From contig NZ_CP152389.1 in assembly GCF_038806765.1 (NCBI RefSeq), positions 1-64,000 on the forward strand: a stretch of DNA of 64,000 bases, in the 5' to 3' direction. The notes under the pieces are model-generated. The model saw only the letters and a program-made list of their open reading frames with translations, ran no database searches and was not told the origin of the DNA. This stretch comes from Mucilaginibacter sp. CSA2-8R (GTDB lineage Bacteria > Bacteroidota > Bacteroidia > Sphingobacteriales > Sphingobacteriaceae). Position numbers and translations under genes: made by a program. Position 1 is the stretch's first letter. Each line of letters begins with the position of its first letter. Of the stretch, positions 1-9,045 are shown piece after piece.

Positions 1-79
1 CGTGTTTGGCAGCTTTAAGTGCAAAACTTAATCCGGCAATGCCCGAACCTATGACCAGGAAATCCACATTTTTTATCAT
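1..79 (-). CDS. nadB: L-aspartate oxidase, N-terminal fragment (cut by window edge)
   Basis: Only the first 26 codons are visible; the gene runs off the left edge. The translation starts MIKNVDFLVIGSGIAGLSFA, a Rossmann dinucleotide-binding motif (GSGIAG) at the very N-terminus, as in flavoproteins of the succinate dehydrogenase/L-aspartate oxidase family. L-aspartate oxidase makes iminoaspartate, which NadA condenses with dihydroxyacetone phosphate to quinolinate. The divergent position next to nadA makes NadB the natural reading. The fragment alone cannot exclude another FAD enzyme of the family. Confidence 0.8.
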   Translation of the reverse strand, partial: MIKNVDFLVIGSGIAGLSFALKAAKH

Positions 80-490
80 AAATAGCGTCTAAGATGTGTA
101 AAAGTACTACTTGTGTGAATAACCCCGTTAAAAGATGTTAGTTTTGAGTAAGGAAAATGCTAATAACTTTTCGATATGTGGATAACCCGATCAAAAACTT
201 TATTTATCCCCAACCGAACGGCTGGATACCTGACAATTTTCGGTCGAAATTCACAATCGGAAAACAACTATTTAATTCACACCTTTGTTTATTAACATAG
301 CTGTGGATAACGAGGCGATGTTGTAAATCAGATACTTAACCAGCTTCCATTGTTAACAACCTGTGGAAACATGATGAATAAGTGCTTTTACAAAGGTTTT
401 AACAACTGATTTACCAACATTACCAACACACTAATAAACAATAAGAAGATATATTTATATAATTTAATTGTATTTATTGTACTGTTGACA
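80..490. other. Candidate replication origin (DnaA-box cluster) between nadB and nadA
   Basis: This 411-base AT-rich gap between divergent genes holds three exact matches to the DnaA box TTATNCACA, all on the minus strand (read here as TGTGNATAA): 114-122 TGTGAATAA, 177-185 TGTGGATAA and 302-310 TGTGGATAA. Single-mismatch copies lie at 95-103, 204-212 (TTATCCCCA) and 273-281 (TAATTCACA); a two-mismatch copy lies at 362-370. Nearly pure A/T sequence follows at about 438-480, where a DNA-unwinding element would be expected. Two parS-like sites and mnmG, both often near origins, lie 7-9 kb away. dnaA is not in the window. A DnaA-controlled promoter region is the alternative reading. Confidence 0.65.
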
Positions 491-1483
491 ATGGACGTTT
501 TAGAAGAAATTAATATTAAAGGTTTTGTTGAAGAGGAAGTAGACCCGACACTTGACCTGTACGACGAAATAGAAAAGCTGAAAAAGCAAAAGAACGCTGT
601 GATACTGGCGCACTACTACCAGGAAGGCGAGATACAGGATATAGCCGATTACATTGGTGATAGTTTAGGCTTATCTCAGCAGGCTGCCAAAACCGATGCC
701 GACATTATTGTATTTGCCGGCGTACACTTTATGGCTGAGACTGCCAAGATATTGTCGCCTACAAAAAAGGTGTTGCTACCTGATCTGAAAGCAGGTTGCT
801 CGCTGGCCGACAGCTGTCCGCCGCACTTGTTCAAAAAGTTTAAAGAGTCGTATCCGGATCACCTGGTGATTACCTATGTGAACTGTACTGCTGAGCTTAA
901 GGCTATGAGCGATATTGTTTGTACCTCGAGTAATGCCGTGCAGATTGTGGAAAGCTTACCGGCCGACCAGAAAATCATCTTCGGACCAGACCGTAACCTG
1001 GGTGCTTATGTGGCCAAAAAGACCGGTCGCGACCTGGTGTTATGGAACGGCGCCTGTATGGTACACGAAATTTTTAGCCGCGAGAAAATTACTAAGCTTA
1101 AAGAACGCTATCCGAACGCCAAACTGTTAGCACACCCGGAATGTGAAGAACATATTTTGCAGTTAGCCGATTATATCGGATCTACCACCGGTATCTTAAA
1201 ATATGCGACCAATAGCCCGGAAAAAGAATTTATTGTGGCTACGGAGTCGGGCATCATTCACCAAATGGAGAAAGACAACCCGGAAAAGACGTTTATACCC
1301 GCTCCACCGAATAACACCTGCGCCTGCAATGATTGCCCTCACATGAAACGTAATACGCTGGAGAAGCTTTATTTGTGCCTTAAAAACGAGATGCCAGAAA
1401 TAACTTTACCGGCCGATATTATTGAAAAAGCCGTAAAGCCTATTGAACGAATGCTGGATATTTCGGCACAGTTAGGCTTATAA
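491..1483 (+). CDS. nadA: Quinolinate synthase
   Basis: Cytoplasmic [4Fe-4S] enzyme that condenses iminoaspartate with dihydroxyacetone phosphate to quinolinate in NAD synthesis. The protein has 330 residues from ATG 491; an in-frame TTG at 485 is a less likely start. The three family cluster cysteines are visible as C103 (in [10 protein letters not shown]), C189 (in WNGACMVHE) and C282 (in CNDCPHMK), and the HPECE motif is near residue 215. Length is normal for the family. It diverges from nadB across the putative origin, so the two pathway genes share one control region. A hairpin with a T-run follows the stop. Confidence 0.97.
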   Translation: MDVLEEINIKGFVEEEVDPTLDLYDEIEKLKKQKNAVILAHYYQEGEIQDIADYIGDSLGLSQQAAKTDADIIVFAGVHFMAETAKILSPTKKVLLPDLKAGCSLADSCPPHLFKKFKESYPDHLVITYVNCTAELKAMSDIVCTSSNAVQIVESLPADQKIIFGPDRNLGAYVAKKTGRDLVLWNGACMVHEIFSREKITKLKERYPNAKLLAHPECEEHILQLADYIGSTTGILKYATNSPEKEFIVATESGIIHQMEKDNPEKTFIPAPPNNTCACNDCPHMKRNTLEKLYLCLKNEMPEITLPADIIEKAVKPIERMLDISAQLGL

Positions 1484-1509
1484 TTTTTAATTGACGGAAT
1501 ACTTTTGAT

Positions 1510-1540
1510 GGAAGATCCAATGTGGGGTCTTCCTTTTTTT
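1510..1540 (+). terminator. Rho-independent terminator of nadA
   Basis: GGAAGA (1510-1515) pairs with TCTTCC (1528-1533), and the stem is followed at once by a run of seven T. It lies 26 bases after the nadA stop. Confidence 0.8.
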
Positions 1541-1606
1541 ATTAACAAGTTTTAGTGGGTTGCTAACATATTTTGCAACTTACACACAAAACGTATTATC
1601 TCCCGG

Positions 1607-1633
1607 TTGTTTAAAACAGCTTTTGTATTTTTG
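1607..1633 (+). promoter_or_regulatory. Bacteroidota-type promoter of thiL
   Basis: TTG (1607-1609) and TATTTTTG (1626-1633, fitting TAnnTTTG) are separated by 16 bases. Transcription would start near 1640, about 13 bases before the chosen ATG at 1653. This also argues against the longer reading frame that begins at a TTG at 1560. Confidence 0.6.
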
Positions 1634-1652
1634 TAGTTCAAAACAGGCAGCT

Positions 1653-2705
1653 ATGGATATGTTTGATAATGTAGATAAAACCCATGTTAACGAACTTGGT
1701 GAATTTGGCTTAATTAATCATTTAACCAAAAACATTAAGCTTACACATGCAAGTACCTTAAAAGGGGTAGGCGATGATGCTGCCGTATTGGATTATGCTG
1801 GTAAAAAGGTGCTGGTATCTACCGATATGCTGCTGGAAGGTATCCATTTTGATTTAGCCTATACGCCGTTAAAGCATTTAGGGTACAAATCCGTTCAGGT
1901 AAACCTGAGCGACATTTGCGCCATGAATGGAACGCCTACGCAGGTAACGATATCAATCGGTATGTCGAGTAAGTACACTTTAGAAGCTATTGAGGAGTTG
2001 TACGAAGGTATTTACCTGGCTTGCGAAAAATATAAAGTTGACATTATTGGCGGTGATACTACGTCATCCAAACAAGGCCTGGTGATCAGCGTAACTGTAT
2101 TGGGTTATGCCAACGAAGAAGAAATTGTATATCGTAATGGTGCCGAGGAAGGCGATCTGCTTTGTGTATCCGGAGACTTAGGAGGTGCTTATACCGGTTT
2201 GCAGTTACTGGAACGTGAAAAACTGATATACCTCGAGAATCCAAAAATTCAGCCTGATTTAGAAGGTAAAGATTATATCATTGAGCGCCAGTTAAAACCC
2301 GAAGCCCGCCAGGACATTGTGCAGTTACTGCGCGATTTAAAGGTTAAACCGACGGCCATGATTGATGTATCGGATGGTTTAGCTTCCGAAATATTACATA
2401 TCTGTTCACAAAGCAACAAAGGCTGTCAGCTATACGAAGAGAAGATTCCTATCGACCCTATGACTTACGAGACAGCGCGCGAATTTAACCTGGATCCTAC
2501 GGTGTGCGCATTAAGTGGCGGCGAAGATTATGAACTGTTGTTTACTATCAAACAAGCCGATTATGATAAAATGAAACACGATGTGGATATAAGTATCATT
2601 GGCTACATTACAGAGCCTTCAGCAGGCTGTAATTTGATTTCTAAAAGCGGCCAGGTACACGAGCTTAAGGCACAGGGCTGGAATGCATTTAAACATAACA
2701 ACTAA
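1653..2705 (+). CDS. thiL: Thiamine-monophosphate kinase
   Basis: Phosphorylates thiamine monophosphate to thiamine pyrophosphate with ATP. The protein has 350 residues and resembles the AIR synthase/ThiL fold: N-terminal GLINHL, the metal-binding GVGDDAAVLD motif near residue 40, STDMLLEGIHFD, IIGGDTTSS and, near the C-terminus, IDVSDGLASE and LSGGEDYELLF. The start at ATG 1653 is chosen because a promoter lies just upstream at 1607-1633; an in-frame extension back to 1560 would cross it. No other thi genes are nearby. Confidence 0.95.
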   Translation: MDMFDNVDKTHVNELGEFGLINHLTKNIKLTHASTLKGVGDDAAVLDYAGKKVLVSTDMLLEGIHFDLAYTPLKHLGYKSVQVNLSDICAMNGTPTQVTISIGMSSKYTLEAIEELYEGIYLACEKYKVDIIGGDTTSSKQGLVISVTVLGYANEEEIVYRNGAEEGDLLCVSGDLGGAYTGLQLLEREKLIYLENPKIQPDLEGKDYIIERQLKPEARQDIVQLLRDLKVKPTAMIDVSDGLASEILHICSQSNKGCQLYEEKIPIDPMTYETAREFNLDPTVCALSGGEDYELLFTIKQADYDKMKHDVDISIIGYITEPSAGCNLISKSGQVHELKAQGWNAFKHNN

Positions 2706-2722
2706 ATATTCTTTAAATCCAT

Positions 2723-2769
2723 CTGATTGCAAACCTTCAGTTAATTTATAATCAAAGGTTTGCAATCAG
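2723..2769. terminator. Strong hairpin between convergent thiL and hydrolase genes
   Basis: CTGATTGCAAACCTT (2723-2737) is perfectly complementary to AAGGTTTGCAATCAG (2755-2769), giving 15-base arms with a 17-base loop. The right arm lies inside the last codons of the minus-strand hydrolase gene (stop at 2752-2754). It probably ends transcription from both sides, although the flanking T-runs are weak. Confidence 0.6.
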
Positions 2770-3732
2770 TGATTTTATAAATACGTCAGGTATCTCAATA
2801 TGCGGGATATGTCCGCAATTGTCAAATTCTATAAGTTTACAATTAGGTATTTTTTTGGCCGTAGCCGGGCCTAATAGTTGATATTGGCCATGTTGGGCTT
2901 TTCCTTCTTCGCTCAATAAAGCCTTGCCTACAATGGTGCGGTCTTGCTTGCCGGTAAATAAGACAACCGGTACTTTGAGTAGTCCAAATTCATAGCAAAC
3001 CGGCTGCTCATAAATCATTTCAAAAGTTAGCGCGGCTACTTTAGCATAACGCGGAAAGTCGGCACTCTTACTTACACCGGCGCCTATTTTCACCAGGTAG
3101 TCGTACGCTGGTTTCCATTGTGTAAAGTATGAAGTCTGATAATATTTTTTGATACTCTCGTAGCTGGTTTTAAGCTCGGTTACGTAGTCCTGCTCTGCCG
3201 ATTGGTAGGGTACAAAAGTGCGGTAATCTTCCAGTCCTATCGGGTCTTCTAATACAATTTTATCAACTGTGGCAGGGTACATCAACGCAAAACGTGTAGC
3301 TAGCATTCCACCCATCGAATGGCCTAAAACCACCGCTTTATTAATTCCAAGGGTATCCAATAGTTTTTTGTTAAAAACGGCCAGTTGGTGAAAGCTATAG
3401 TGGATAAAAGGTTTGGATGATTTACCGAAACCAATTTGGTCGGGCACAATTACCCGAAAGCCTTTTTGATTAAGTGCTTTAATCATGTTAGTCCAATAAT
3501 AGCCGCCGAAGTTTTTGCCATGCAGTAGCATCACTGTTTTACCGTTGCTATTAACAGGTTTAATATCCATATAAGCCATGCGTACATCCTGGCTTTCTAC
3601 TTTAATGGGTAGAAAACTTAGGATATACGGATATTTTATATTTTCGAGTGTGATGGAAAGTGTGTCTGATTGCGCCCATGCTCCGGCCGACCATAGTAGC
3701 GCAATAACCAAATAGCATAACTTATTGTACAT
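2752..3732 (-). CDS. Secreted alpha/beta-hydrolase
   Basis: A 326-residue protein with a clear signal peptide ending AWAQ at about residue 21. It has an alpha/beta-hydrolase core: an oxyanion region HGKNFGG, the nucleophile elbow GHSMGG, an acidic loop in FTGKQDRTI and a catalytic histidine in NCGHIPHIE. The substrate cannot be named; periplasmic esterase, lipase or haloalkane-dehalogenase-like activity are all possible. Its 5' end overlaps the upstream extension of the divergent reading frame by a few bases, but not the start chosen for that gene. Confidence 0.85.
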   Translation of the reverse strand: MYNKLCYLVIALLWSAGAWAQSDTLSITLENIKYPYILSFLPIKVESQDVRMAYMDIKPVNSNGKTVMLLHGKNFGGYYWTNMIKALNQKGFRVIVPDQIGFGKSSKPFIHYSFHQLAVFNKKLLDTLGINKAVVLGHSMGGMLATRFALMYPATVDKIVLEDPIGLEDYRTFVPYQSAEQDYVTELKTSYESIKKYYQTSYFTQWKPAYDYLVKIGAGVSKSADFPRYAKVAALTFEMIYEQPVCYEFGLLKVPVVLFTGKQDRTIVGKALLSEEGKAQHGQYQLLGPATAKKIPNCKLIEFDNCGHIPHIEIPDVFIKSLIANL

Positions 3733-3794
3733 TCAATACATACAAGCGCCTTTTGCAATTGTTTATTGGTCGGAAGTCTTGCTGTTATTCTCTG

Positions 3795-3802
3795 TATCTT
3801 TG
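3795..3802 (+). promoter_or_regulatory. Probable -7 box of the 3809-5372 operon
   Basis: TATCTTTG fits TAnnTTTG exactly and lies 7 bases before ATG 3809, implying a very short or absent leader. No TTG at standard spacing was found, so only the -7 element is claimed. Confidence 0.4.
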
Positions 3803-3808
3803 CCGGCT

Positions 3809-4156
3809 ATGAAACCTGCTGAAATTAATGCAAAATGGAGCGAACTGCAGCAGCGTATTGCTGAAGATTTTGATACCGACCTGCCTGATATCAAAGTGAT
3901 GCTGTTTTTAATTGGCGTACAAGAGTTAGGGCAGGGGCCCCGTAAGTTCACCAAAAGGCAAAAAGAAGAGTTGATGCACATTGCCAATTGCAAGCTGTTT
4001 AGCCAAATGGGTTTTTATGAGCTGGAAGGTGCCGATCAGGATGGATGGCCGCATTGGAAGTTAGCGAAACCTGTGCCCAATTACACATTATTGGAGCAGG
4101 AGATGCTGATGAAATCACTCATCATTAATTACTTCGAAGAAATGCAAGCCTCGTAA
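3809..4156 (+). CDS. Conserved protein of unknown function
   Basis: A 115-residue cytoplasmic protein that I do not recognise by function. It has no signal peptide and is rich in charged helices. It contains the stretch LPDIKVMLFLIGVQELG followed by RKFTKRQKEELMHIANCKL, and ends acidic. The open frame extends upstream to 3725, but the start at ATG 3809 is preferred because a TAnnTTTG box ends 6 bases before it and the extension is a poor sequence of mixed type. It is one base from the cyclophilin gene, so the two are probably cotranscribed. Confidence 0.75.
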   Translation: MKPAEINAKWSELQQRIAEDFDTDLPDIKVMLFLIGVQELGQGPRKFTKRQKEELMHIANCKLFSQMGFYELEGADQDGWPHWKLAKPVPNYTLLEQEMLMKSLIINYFEEMQAS

Positions 4157-4157
4157 T

Positions 4158-4850
4158 ATGAAGAAGTTACTGTTAGTATGCCTGTTATTTGTAGTATTAT
4201 CTGCCGGTGCCAAGCCACCTAAAAATCAATATGTTTGTATTAAAACTTCTTACGGACAATGTATTATCCGGCTGTACAATCAAACGCCTAAGCATCGTGA
4301 TAATTTTGTTAAACTGATCAAACAGGGAATTTACAACGGTACCTTATTTCACAGGGTGATACAGAATTTTATGATTCAGGGTGGCGACCCAACATCTAAA
4401 GATGCCAAGCCTGGTGTAGAGTTAGGTAACGGCGGATTGAAGTATACCATACCGGCCGAGATTAACGATAGCTTGTTTCACAAAAGAGGAGCATTAGGTG
4501 CGGCCCGCGACGATAATCCTGCAAAGGCGTCCAGCAGTACACAGTTTTACATTGTAGAAGGTAAACGTTTTACTGATGGTAAACTTGATACCCTGGAACA
4601 AACCCGGCTAAAAGGTTACAAAATTCCGCAATGGCAGCGCCAGTATTACAAGACTATCGGCGGTGCGCCTCATCTCGACCATAACTATACCGTGTTTGGC
4701 GAGGTAGTAAGTGGTATTGATATGGTAGAATTAATTGCTCCCGTTGAAAAGGACAAACGCGACCGCCCCATTGCTGATGTAGCGATGACCATCGAAGTGC
4801 TCAGCAAACGCCAAAGTAAGCAGTTAGATAAATTATTGAATATTAAATAG
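4158..4850 (+). CDS. Secreted cyclophilin-type peptidyl-prolyl isomerase
   Basis: A 230-residue protein with a signal peptide (MKKLLLVCLLFVVLSAGAK), so it acts in the periplasm or is attached outside. Cyclophilin core motifs are present: HRDNFVKL, FHRVIQNFMIQGGDPT, the glycine-rich GALGAARDDNPAKASSSTQF and FYIVEG, and HLDHNYTVFGEVVSG. The FHRV arginine and the QGGDP glutamine belong to the active-site set of the family. A 40-residue insertion between FYIVEG and HLDHNYT is common in Bacteroidota members. It catalyses proline isomerisation in folding of exported proteins. Middle gene of a compact three-gene cluster. Confidence 0.93.
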   Translation: MKKLLLVCLLFVVLSAGAKPPKNQYVCIKTSYGQCIIRLYNQTPKHRDNFVKLIKQGIYNGTLFHRVIQNFMIQGGDPTSKDAKPGVELGNGGLKYTIPAEINDSLFHKRGALGAARDDNPAKASSSTQFYIVEGKRFTDGKLDTLEQTRLKGYKIPQWQRQYYKTIGGAPHLDHNYTVFGEVVSGIDMVELIAPVEKDKRDRPIADVAMTIEVLSKRQSKQLDKLLNIK

Positions 4851-4859
4851 TTGTAAATT

Positions 4860-5372
4860 ATGCCTTTGATACTGCCTGTTAAAGATAAGCTTCCGGCTTG
4901 GGGTGAGAATTGCTTTATAGCTGATAACTGCACCATAGTAGGTGATGTTACCATGGGCAGTCATTGCTCGGTTTGGTTTAATGCTGTAATCAGGGGCGAT
5001 GTAAACAGCATTACTATTGGCCACCACAGCAATATACAGGATGGTGTAGTAGTACATGCTACATATTTAAAAGCTTCTACCACTATTGGTAATTATGTAT
5101 CGGTAGGGCATAAGGCTATTATACATGGCTGTACCCTGCATGACTATGTGCTGGTAGGTATGGGCGCCATTGTGATGGATAAAACCGTGGTGGAGTCGAA
5201 TGTTATTATTGGAGCCGGATCCGTAGTACTGGAAAATACCATTTGCGAATCCGGCTACCTGTATGCGGGTACGCCGGCTAAAAAAATTAAACCGTTAACT
5301 AATGAACAGTTAAATTTATTACAGCAGCTGCCGCATAATTATAACTTGTATGCCAGCTGGTTTACGGTTTAG
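4860..5372 (+). CDS. Gamma-carbonic-anhydrase-like hexapeptide protein
   Basis: A 170-residue left-handed beta-helix protein of the YrdA/PaaY/gamma-carbonic anhydrase family. It shows hexapeptide repeats throughout (DVTMGSHCSVWFNAVIRGD, IGNYVSVGHKAIIHGC, VLVGMGAIVMDKTVV, VIIGAGSVVLENT) and candidate zinc-ligand histidines in VVVHATY and VGHKAIIHG. Whether it hydrates CO2 or does something else cannot be told from sequence. It starts 9 bases after the cyclophilin gene and its last 11 bases overlap the end of the convergent lipoprotein gene. Confidence 0.9.
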   Translation: MPLILPVKDKLPAWGENCFIADNCTIVGDVTMGSHCSVWFNAVIRGDVNSITIGHHSNIQDGVVVHATYLKASTTIGNYVSVGHKAIIHGCTLHDYVLVGMGAIVMDKTVVESNVIIGAGSVVLENTICESGYLYAGTPAKKIKPLTNEQLNLLQQLPHNYNLYASWFTV

Positions 5373-7005
5373 TAGTTTCTTCTTTCGGTATAGCTAATGG
5401 TTCTTCCATTTCCCAATTTGGCCTCAACGTTAGCTCTTTGGGGTTATACCAGGTTTTTTCGGGATAAGTTCTGTTTTTTACGTTTCCGCTATCGCCTTTA
5501 CCATTTTTGTTGGTGTCATACGTAACCTTAATCTGGTACTTTCCGGTAAAATAGTTTTTATAAACCAGTGATGTATTTTTAGTAATGACATCAGTTCGCA
5601 TCAAATTCTTTTTGCTGTCAAACATCTGTACAATGTAGCTTCGCCCGGTGTCTGGTACGGTTACTTTTAAGGTCAAGGTACCGTAGTTTTCCGTTTTATC
5701 TATCATAAAGCGCTTTGTACTCTCCTTGTTTTTATCACCGTAAATATCTGTCAATGCCTCGTCTGCAAATGATAGTTCATAACGTGCGGCCTGTTTCCAG
5801 CGTTGCTTAATCGTGAACTTACGGGGGTTATTTGGGTCTTTGATAACAGACAGGTTAGGTACCGGAATGGAGTCTTCCAGCAACTTTATTTTACTATTAT
5901 CGATGGTTTCTAACGGGAAATTAGCGGTCATCAATAAATCAGCGCCTGGCCGGAGTTTGTTATCAACATTGATATTGTATTGCACGCCTAAGTTTCTTTT
6001 AAAACTCTCGTTACGGCCTTTACGTAGCGCTATGGTATCTAAAGGTTTACCATCATCCAAAACAGATAAGCTCAGCGAGTCGAATTCCATACTACGGAAA
6101 AAGATTAAGGCTGTATCTCGCATATTATTAAAGTCTACAAATTTTTGCGCATCAATAGCAGGAGGGTAGTTTATTTTAATTGACGGATTATTTAAGGGCT
6201 TGTTAAAAATAAGGAAACCGCGTCCTTCATTATCCATTTTTCGGGTACTCACTCTAAATTTTTCCGGTTCCTGCTTAAAAAGATTAAGCTGTACGCCTGT
6301 TATATTTTTATCGAGTTTCAACGGCGTTTTCAAAAATGCCACCAAATCATCCTCGTTATATATTTTGTTAGGCGATGCTTCTTTAAGTGCATAAATAGTA
6401 TAGTCACCGGCATGCAGGTTGTTTAATGCAAAATTGCCTGATGAATCTGTAGTGGTGAAGAAAGAAGGTTTCTTTTTACCAAACATGGCTGAGTCCATTT
6501 TTGCCGGGAAAATCATTACCGTTGCTTCTTTTTCGGCTTGGGCCGTAATCGTATTATTTACCTTACCGGTAATACTCAAAGAGTCGATCTCGTCGCCAGT
6601 TGAAAATACATAGGTAAAATTTTTCAACACGTTAGATTCATTAACGTCTGCCAGAGCCTTGCCAAAATTAAATACGTAAGTCGTATTTTTTTGTAAGGTG
6701 TCGTTTATCTTAATTTGTAAGCTCCGGCCCTTGGTAATGTACTCCGGTTGCTTTTCCATAAAAGGAGTTACACTGATTTCGGTGTATGGATTAGTTAACT
6801 TAAAATATTCGTCAAAGTCCAGTTGAATCTGCTTGGCAGTAAATCTTCTTGTTTTATTGGGGGGTGATGCTTTTAAAAGTACCGGTGGAGTTTTATCGCG
6901 TGGTCCGCCCTGCGGTCTTTGTACGCTAGCACATCCAATGAGCAGCCATAGTCCGATAATAGTAAAAATATTGAATGAATATTTGTGCTTTAAATATAAA
7001 GGCAT
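5362..7005 (-). CDS. Ig-like domain lipoprotein
   Basis: A 547-residue exported lipoprotein: hydrophobic leader with lipobox LLIGC (Cys25) followed by QRPQGGPRDKTPP. The next domain (about 35-120) resembles a bacterial Ig-like/SbsA type domain, with KQIQLDFDEYFKL and TTYVFNFGKALADVNESN. A carboxypeptidase-regulatory-like beta sandwich follows (TDSSGNFALNNLHAGDYTIYAL). The rest is beta-rich without recognised motifs, ending with a DTNKNGKGD segment that may bind calcium. The family is conserved in Bacteroidota with no assigned function. A hairpin separates it from mnmG upstream, so it has its own promoter. Confidence 0.85.
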   Translation of the reverse strand: MPLYLKHKYSFNIFTIIGLWLLIGCASVQRPQGGPRDKTPPVLLKASPPNKTRRFTAKQIQLDFDEYFKLTNPYTEISVTPFMEKQPEYITKGRSLQIKINDTLQKNTTYVFNFGKALADVNESNVLKNFTYVFSTGDEIDSLSITGKVNNTITAQAEKEATVMIFPAKMDSAMFGKKKPSFFTTTDSSGNFALNNLHAGDYTIYALKEASPNKIYNEDDLVAFLKTPLKLDKNITGVQLNLFKQEPEKFRVSTRKMDNEGRGFLIFNKPLNNPSIKINYPPAIDAQKFVDFNNMRDTALIFFRSMEFDSLSLSVLDDGKPLDTIALRKGRNESFKRNLGVQYNINVDNKLRPGADLLMTANFPLETIDNSKIKLLEDSIPVPNLSVIKDPNNPRKFTIKQRWKQAARYELSFADEALTDIYGDKNKESTKRFMIDKTENYGTLTLKVTVPDTGRSYIVQMFDSKKNLMRTDVITKNTSLVYKNYFTGKYQIKVTYDTNKNGKGDSGNVKNRTYPEKTWYNPKELTLRPNWEMEEPLAIPKEETTKP

Positions 7006-7062
7006 TTTTAAGCGTTATAAGCGATTTTGTATATTTCTGGAACTCTGATATTAAAAAGTAAA

Positions 7063-7099
7063 AATAATGGCTTTAATAAATTCTATTAAAGCCATTATT
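7063..7099 (-). terminator. Terminator of mnmG
   Basis: AATAATGGCTTTAAT (7063-7077) pairs perfectly with ATTAAAGCCATTATT (7085-7099) around a 7-base loop. On the minus strand the stem ends in ATTATTTTTA, a U-rich tail. It is 35 bases past the mnmG stop. Confidence 0.8.
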
Positions 7100-7133
7100 C
7101 GATCGTTTTAACCGAAAAATTCAATTTTTTGAC

Positions 7134-8996
7134 CTACCTGGAAATGTGTACCATAAGCACCGAGATGTCAGATGGCGATACTCCTGATATACGCGAAGCC
7201 TGACCTAACGTACGCGGCTTAATACGCATCAATTTTTCGCGGGCTTCTTTTGATAGTGACACCAATTGCTGATAATTAAATTCGGGATTAATTTCTTTAT
7301 CCTCCATTTTACGCATGCGCTCTACAACCTCCAGTTCTTTATCAAAATAACTCTCGTATTTAATTTTTATTTCGGCTTGCTCAACAGTTTCATCATCATA
7401 AGCCGAAAGTAATGTATCTAACGGTGCGTCAGCTTTACGCAACTCATTAAATCCTACCTGTGGTCTGCTGATTAATGAAACCAGCTTAACCTTTTGCGAA
7501 AGTGGGGTAGTACCCAGTTCCTGCAAAGTGTCGTTTATTTGAGCTGCCTCAATAGACTTAGTTTTTGCATAAGTTACAATGTCGTCAGAGTTTTTAATTT
7601 TCTGTTTAACTTTATCTAAACGTTCATCGTCAATTAAGCCCAGGTCGTGCCCAATAGGAGATAAGCGGATATCGGCATTATCCTGACGTAACAGCAGGCG
7701 GTGCTCTGCTCTTGAGGTAAACATGCGGTATGGCTCTTCAGTACCTTTAGTTACCAAGTCGTCAATCAGCACACCGATGTATGATTCTGACCGTTTCATC
7801 ACTAACTCGTGGTTATCGTGTACTTTTTGGTGAGCATTAATACCGGCTATCAGCCCCTGTGCCGCCGCTTCTTCATAACCAGTGGTGCCATTAATCTGGC
7901 CAGCCAAAAACAGGTTGCTGATTTTCTTCGTCTCCAACGTCAACGACAACTGGGTAGGCGGAAAGTAATCATACTCGATAGCATACCCTGGTCTGAACAT
8001 TTTAGCTTTCTCAAAACCGGGTATTTGTGTTAGTGCACGGTACTGTACATCTTCTGGTAGAGAGGTGGAAAAACCGTTTACATAAATTTCGACAGTATGG
8101 AAACCTTCAGGCTCCACAAATATCTGGTGGCGTTCGCGCTCTGCAAAGCGATTTATTTTATCTTCGATAGAAGGACAGTAGCGCGGGCCTAAACCTTTAA
8201 TACGGCCAGTAAACATTGGCGATTTTTCGAAGCCTTCTTTTAAGGTTTCATGCACTTCTGAATTGGTGTAGGTTATCCAGCAGCAACGTTTTTCGGTTGG
8301 CCTAGCTACATCGGTAAACGAAAATCTTCCCGGATTTTCATCTCCCCATTGCTCTTCCATTAAGCTGTAATTTAAACTGCGTCCATCAATACGTGGGGGA
8401 GTGCCGGTTTTCATGCGGCCCGCTTCAAATCCTAATTCAACCAACTGCTCTGTTAAACCGGTAGCTGCCTTCTCGCCGGTACGACCACCACCAAAGCGCT
8501 TTTCGCCAATGTGTATTACACCATTTAAAAATGTACCATTGGTAAGCACTACAGCGTCGCACTCTATCTCTACGCCCAAAGAAGTTTTAACACCACAAAC
8601 GGTATTATTCTTGATTATTAGCGAAGTAACAGTGTCTTGCCAGATGTCTAAATTATTAGTACGTTCTAATGTAAGCCTCCATTCTTCGGCAAAGCGCATA
8701 CGATCATTTTGCGCTCTTGGGCTCCACATCGCAGGACCTTTTGATAAATTTAGCATCCGAAATTGGATGGTTGTTTTATCAGCAATAATGCCCGACTTTC
8801 CTCCTAATGCATCTATCTCCCGCACAATTTGTCCTTTAGCTACACCACCCATAGCCGGGTTGCAGCTCATTTGCGCTATTGTACCCATGTTCATGGTTAT
8901 CAATAGCACCGACGAACCCATATTAGCTGCGGCTGCAGCAGCTTCACAACCTGCGTGCCCGGCTCCGGCAACTATTACATCGTATTTTTTAAACAT
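7134..8996 (-). CDS. mnmG: tRNA uridine 5-carboxymethylaminomethyl modification enzyme MnmG
   Basis: FAD-dependent subunit that, with MnmE, modifies U34 of certain tRNAs. At 620 residues it has the usual length. The N-terminal FAD motif is [10 protein letters not shown], followed by the family motifs [18 protein letters not shown] and FGGGRTGE, then RMKTGTPPR, and GLIAGINA and [12 protein letters not shown] further on. mnmG (gidA) often lies near the replication origin. Its start codon is 12 bases downstream of a parS-like palindrome, and a TAACTTTG box (minus strand, 9034-9027) between the two palindromes is a plausible promoter element. Confidence 0.97.
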   Translation of the reverse strand: MFKKYDVIVAGAGHAGCEAAAAAANMGSSVLLITMNMGTIAQMSCNPAMGGVAKGQIVREIDALGGKSGIIADKTTIQFRMLNLSKGPAMWSPRAQNDRMRFAEEWRLTLERTNNLDIWQDTVTSLIIKNNTVCGVKTSLGVEIECDAVVLTNGTFLNGVIHIGEKRFGGGRTGEKAATGLTEQLVELGFEAGRMKTGTPPRIDGRSLNYSLMEEQWGDENPGRFSFTDVARPTEKRCCWITYTNSEVHETLKEGFEKSPMFTGRIKGLGPRYCPSIEDKINRFAERERHQIFVEPEGFHTVEIYVNGFSTSLPEDVQYRALTQIPGFEKAKMFRPGYAIEYDYFPPTQLSLTLETKKISNLFLAGQINGTTGYEEAAAQGLIAGINAHQKVHDNHELVMKRSESYIGVLIDDLVTKGTEEPYRMFTSRAEHRLLLRQDNADIRLSPIGHDLGLIDDERLDKVKQKIKNSDDIVTYAKTKSIEAAQINDTLQELGTTPLSQKVKLVSLISRPQVGFNELRKADAPLDTLLSAYDDETVEQAEIKIKYESYFDKELEVVERMRKMEDKEINPEFNYQQLVSLSKEAREKLMRIKPRTLGQASRISGVSPSDISVLMVHISR

Positions 8997-9007
8997 TTTT
9001 TAATTGA

Positions 9008-9023
9008 TGTTCCACGTGGAACT
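9008..9023. promoter_or_regulatory. parS-like ParB-binding site 1
   Basis: TGTTCCACGTGGAACT contains the perfect 14-base palindrome GTTCCACGTGGAAC (9009-9022), very close to the bacterial parS consensus TGTTTCACGTGAAACA. It sits 12 bases upstream of the mnmG start. parA, parB and smc are outside the window. Confidence 0.75.
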
Positions 9024-9045
9024 TTACAAAGTTACTACTCAAAAA

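Noticed and set aside
1560..1652. N-terminal extension of thiL to a TTG at 1560
   Set aside because: A promoter with TTG and TATTTTTG lies inside it, and the ThiL family start matches ATG 1653.
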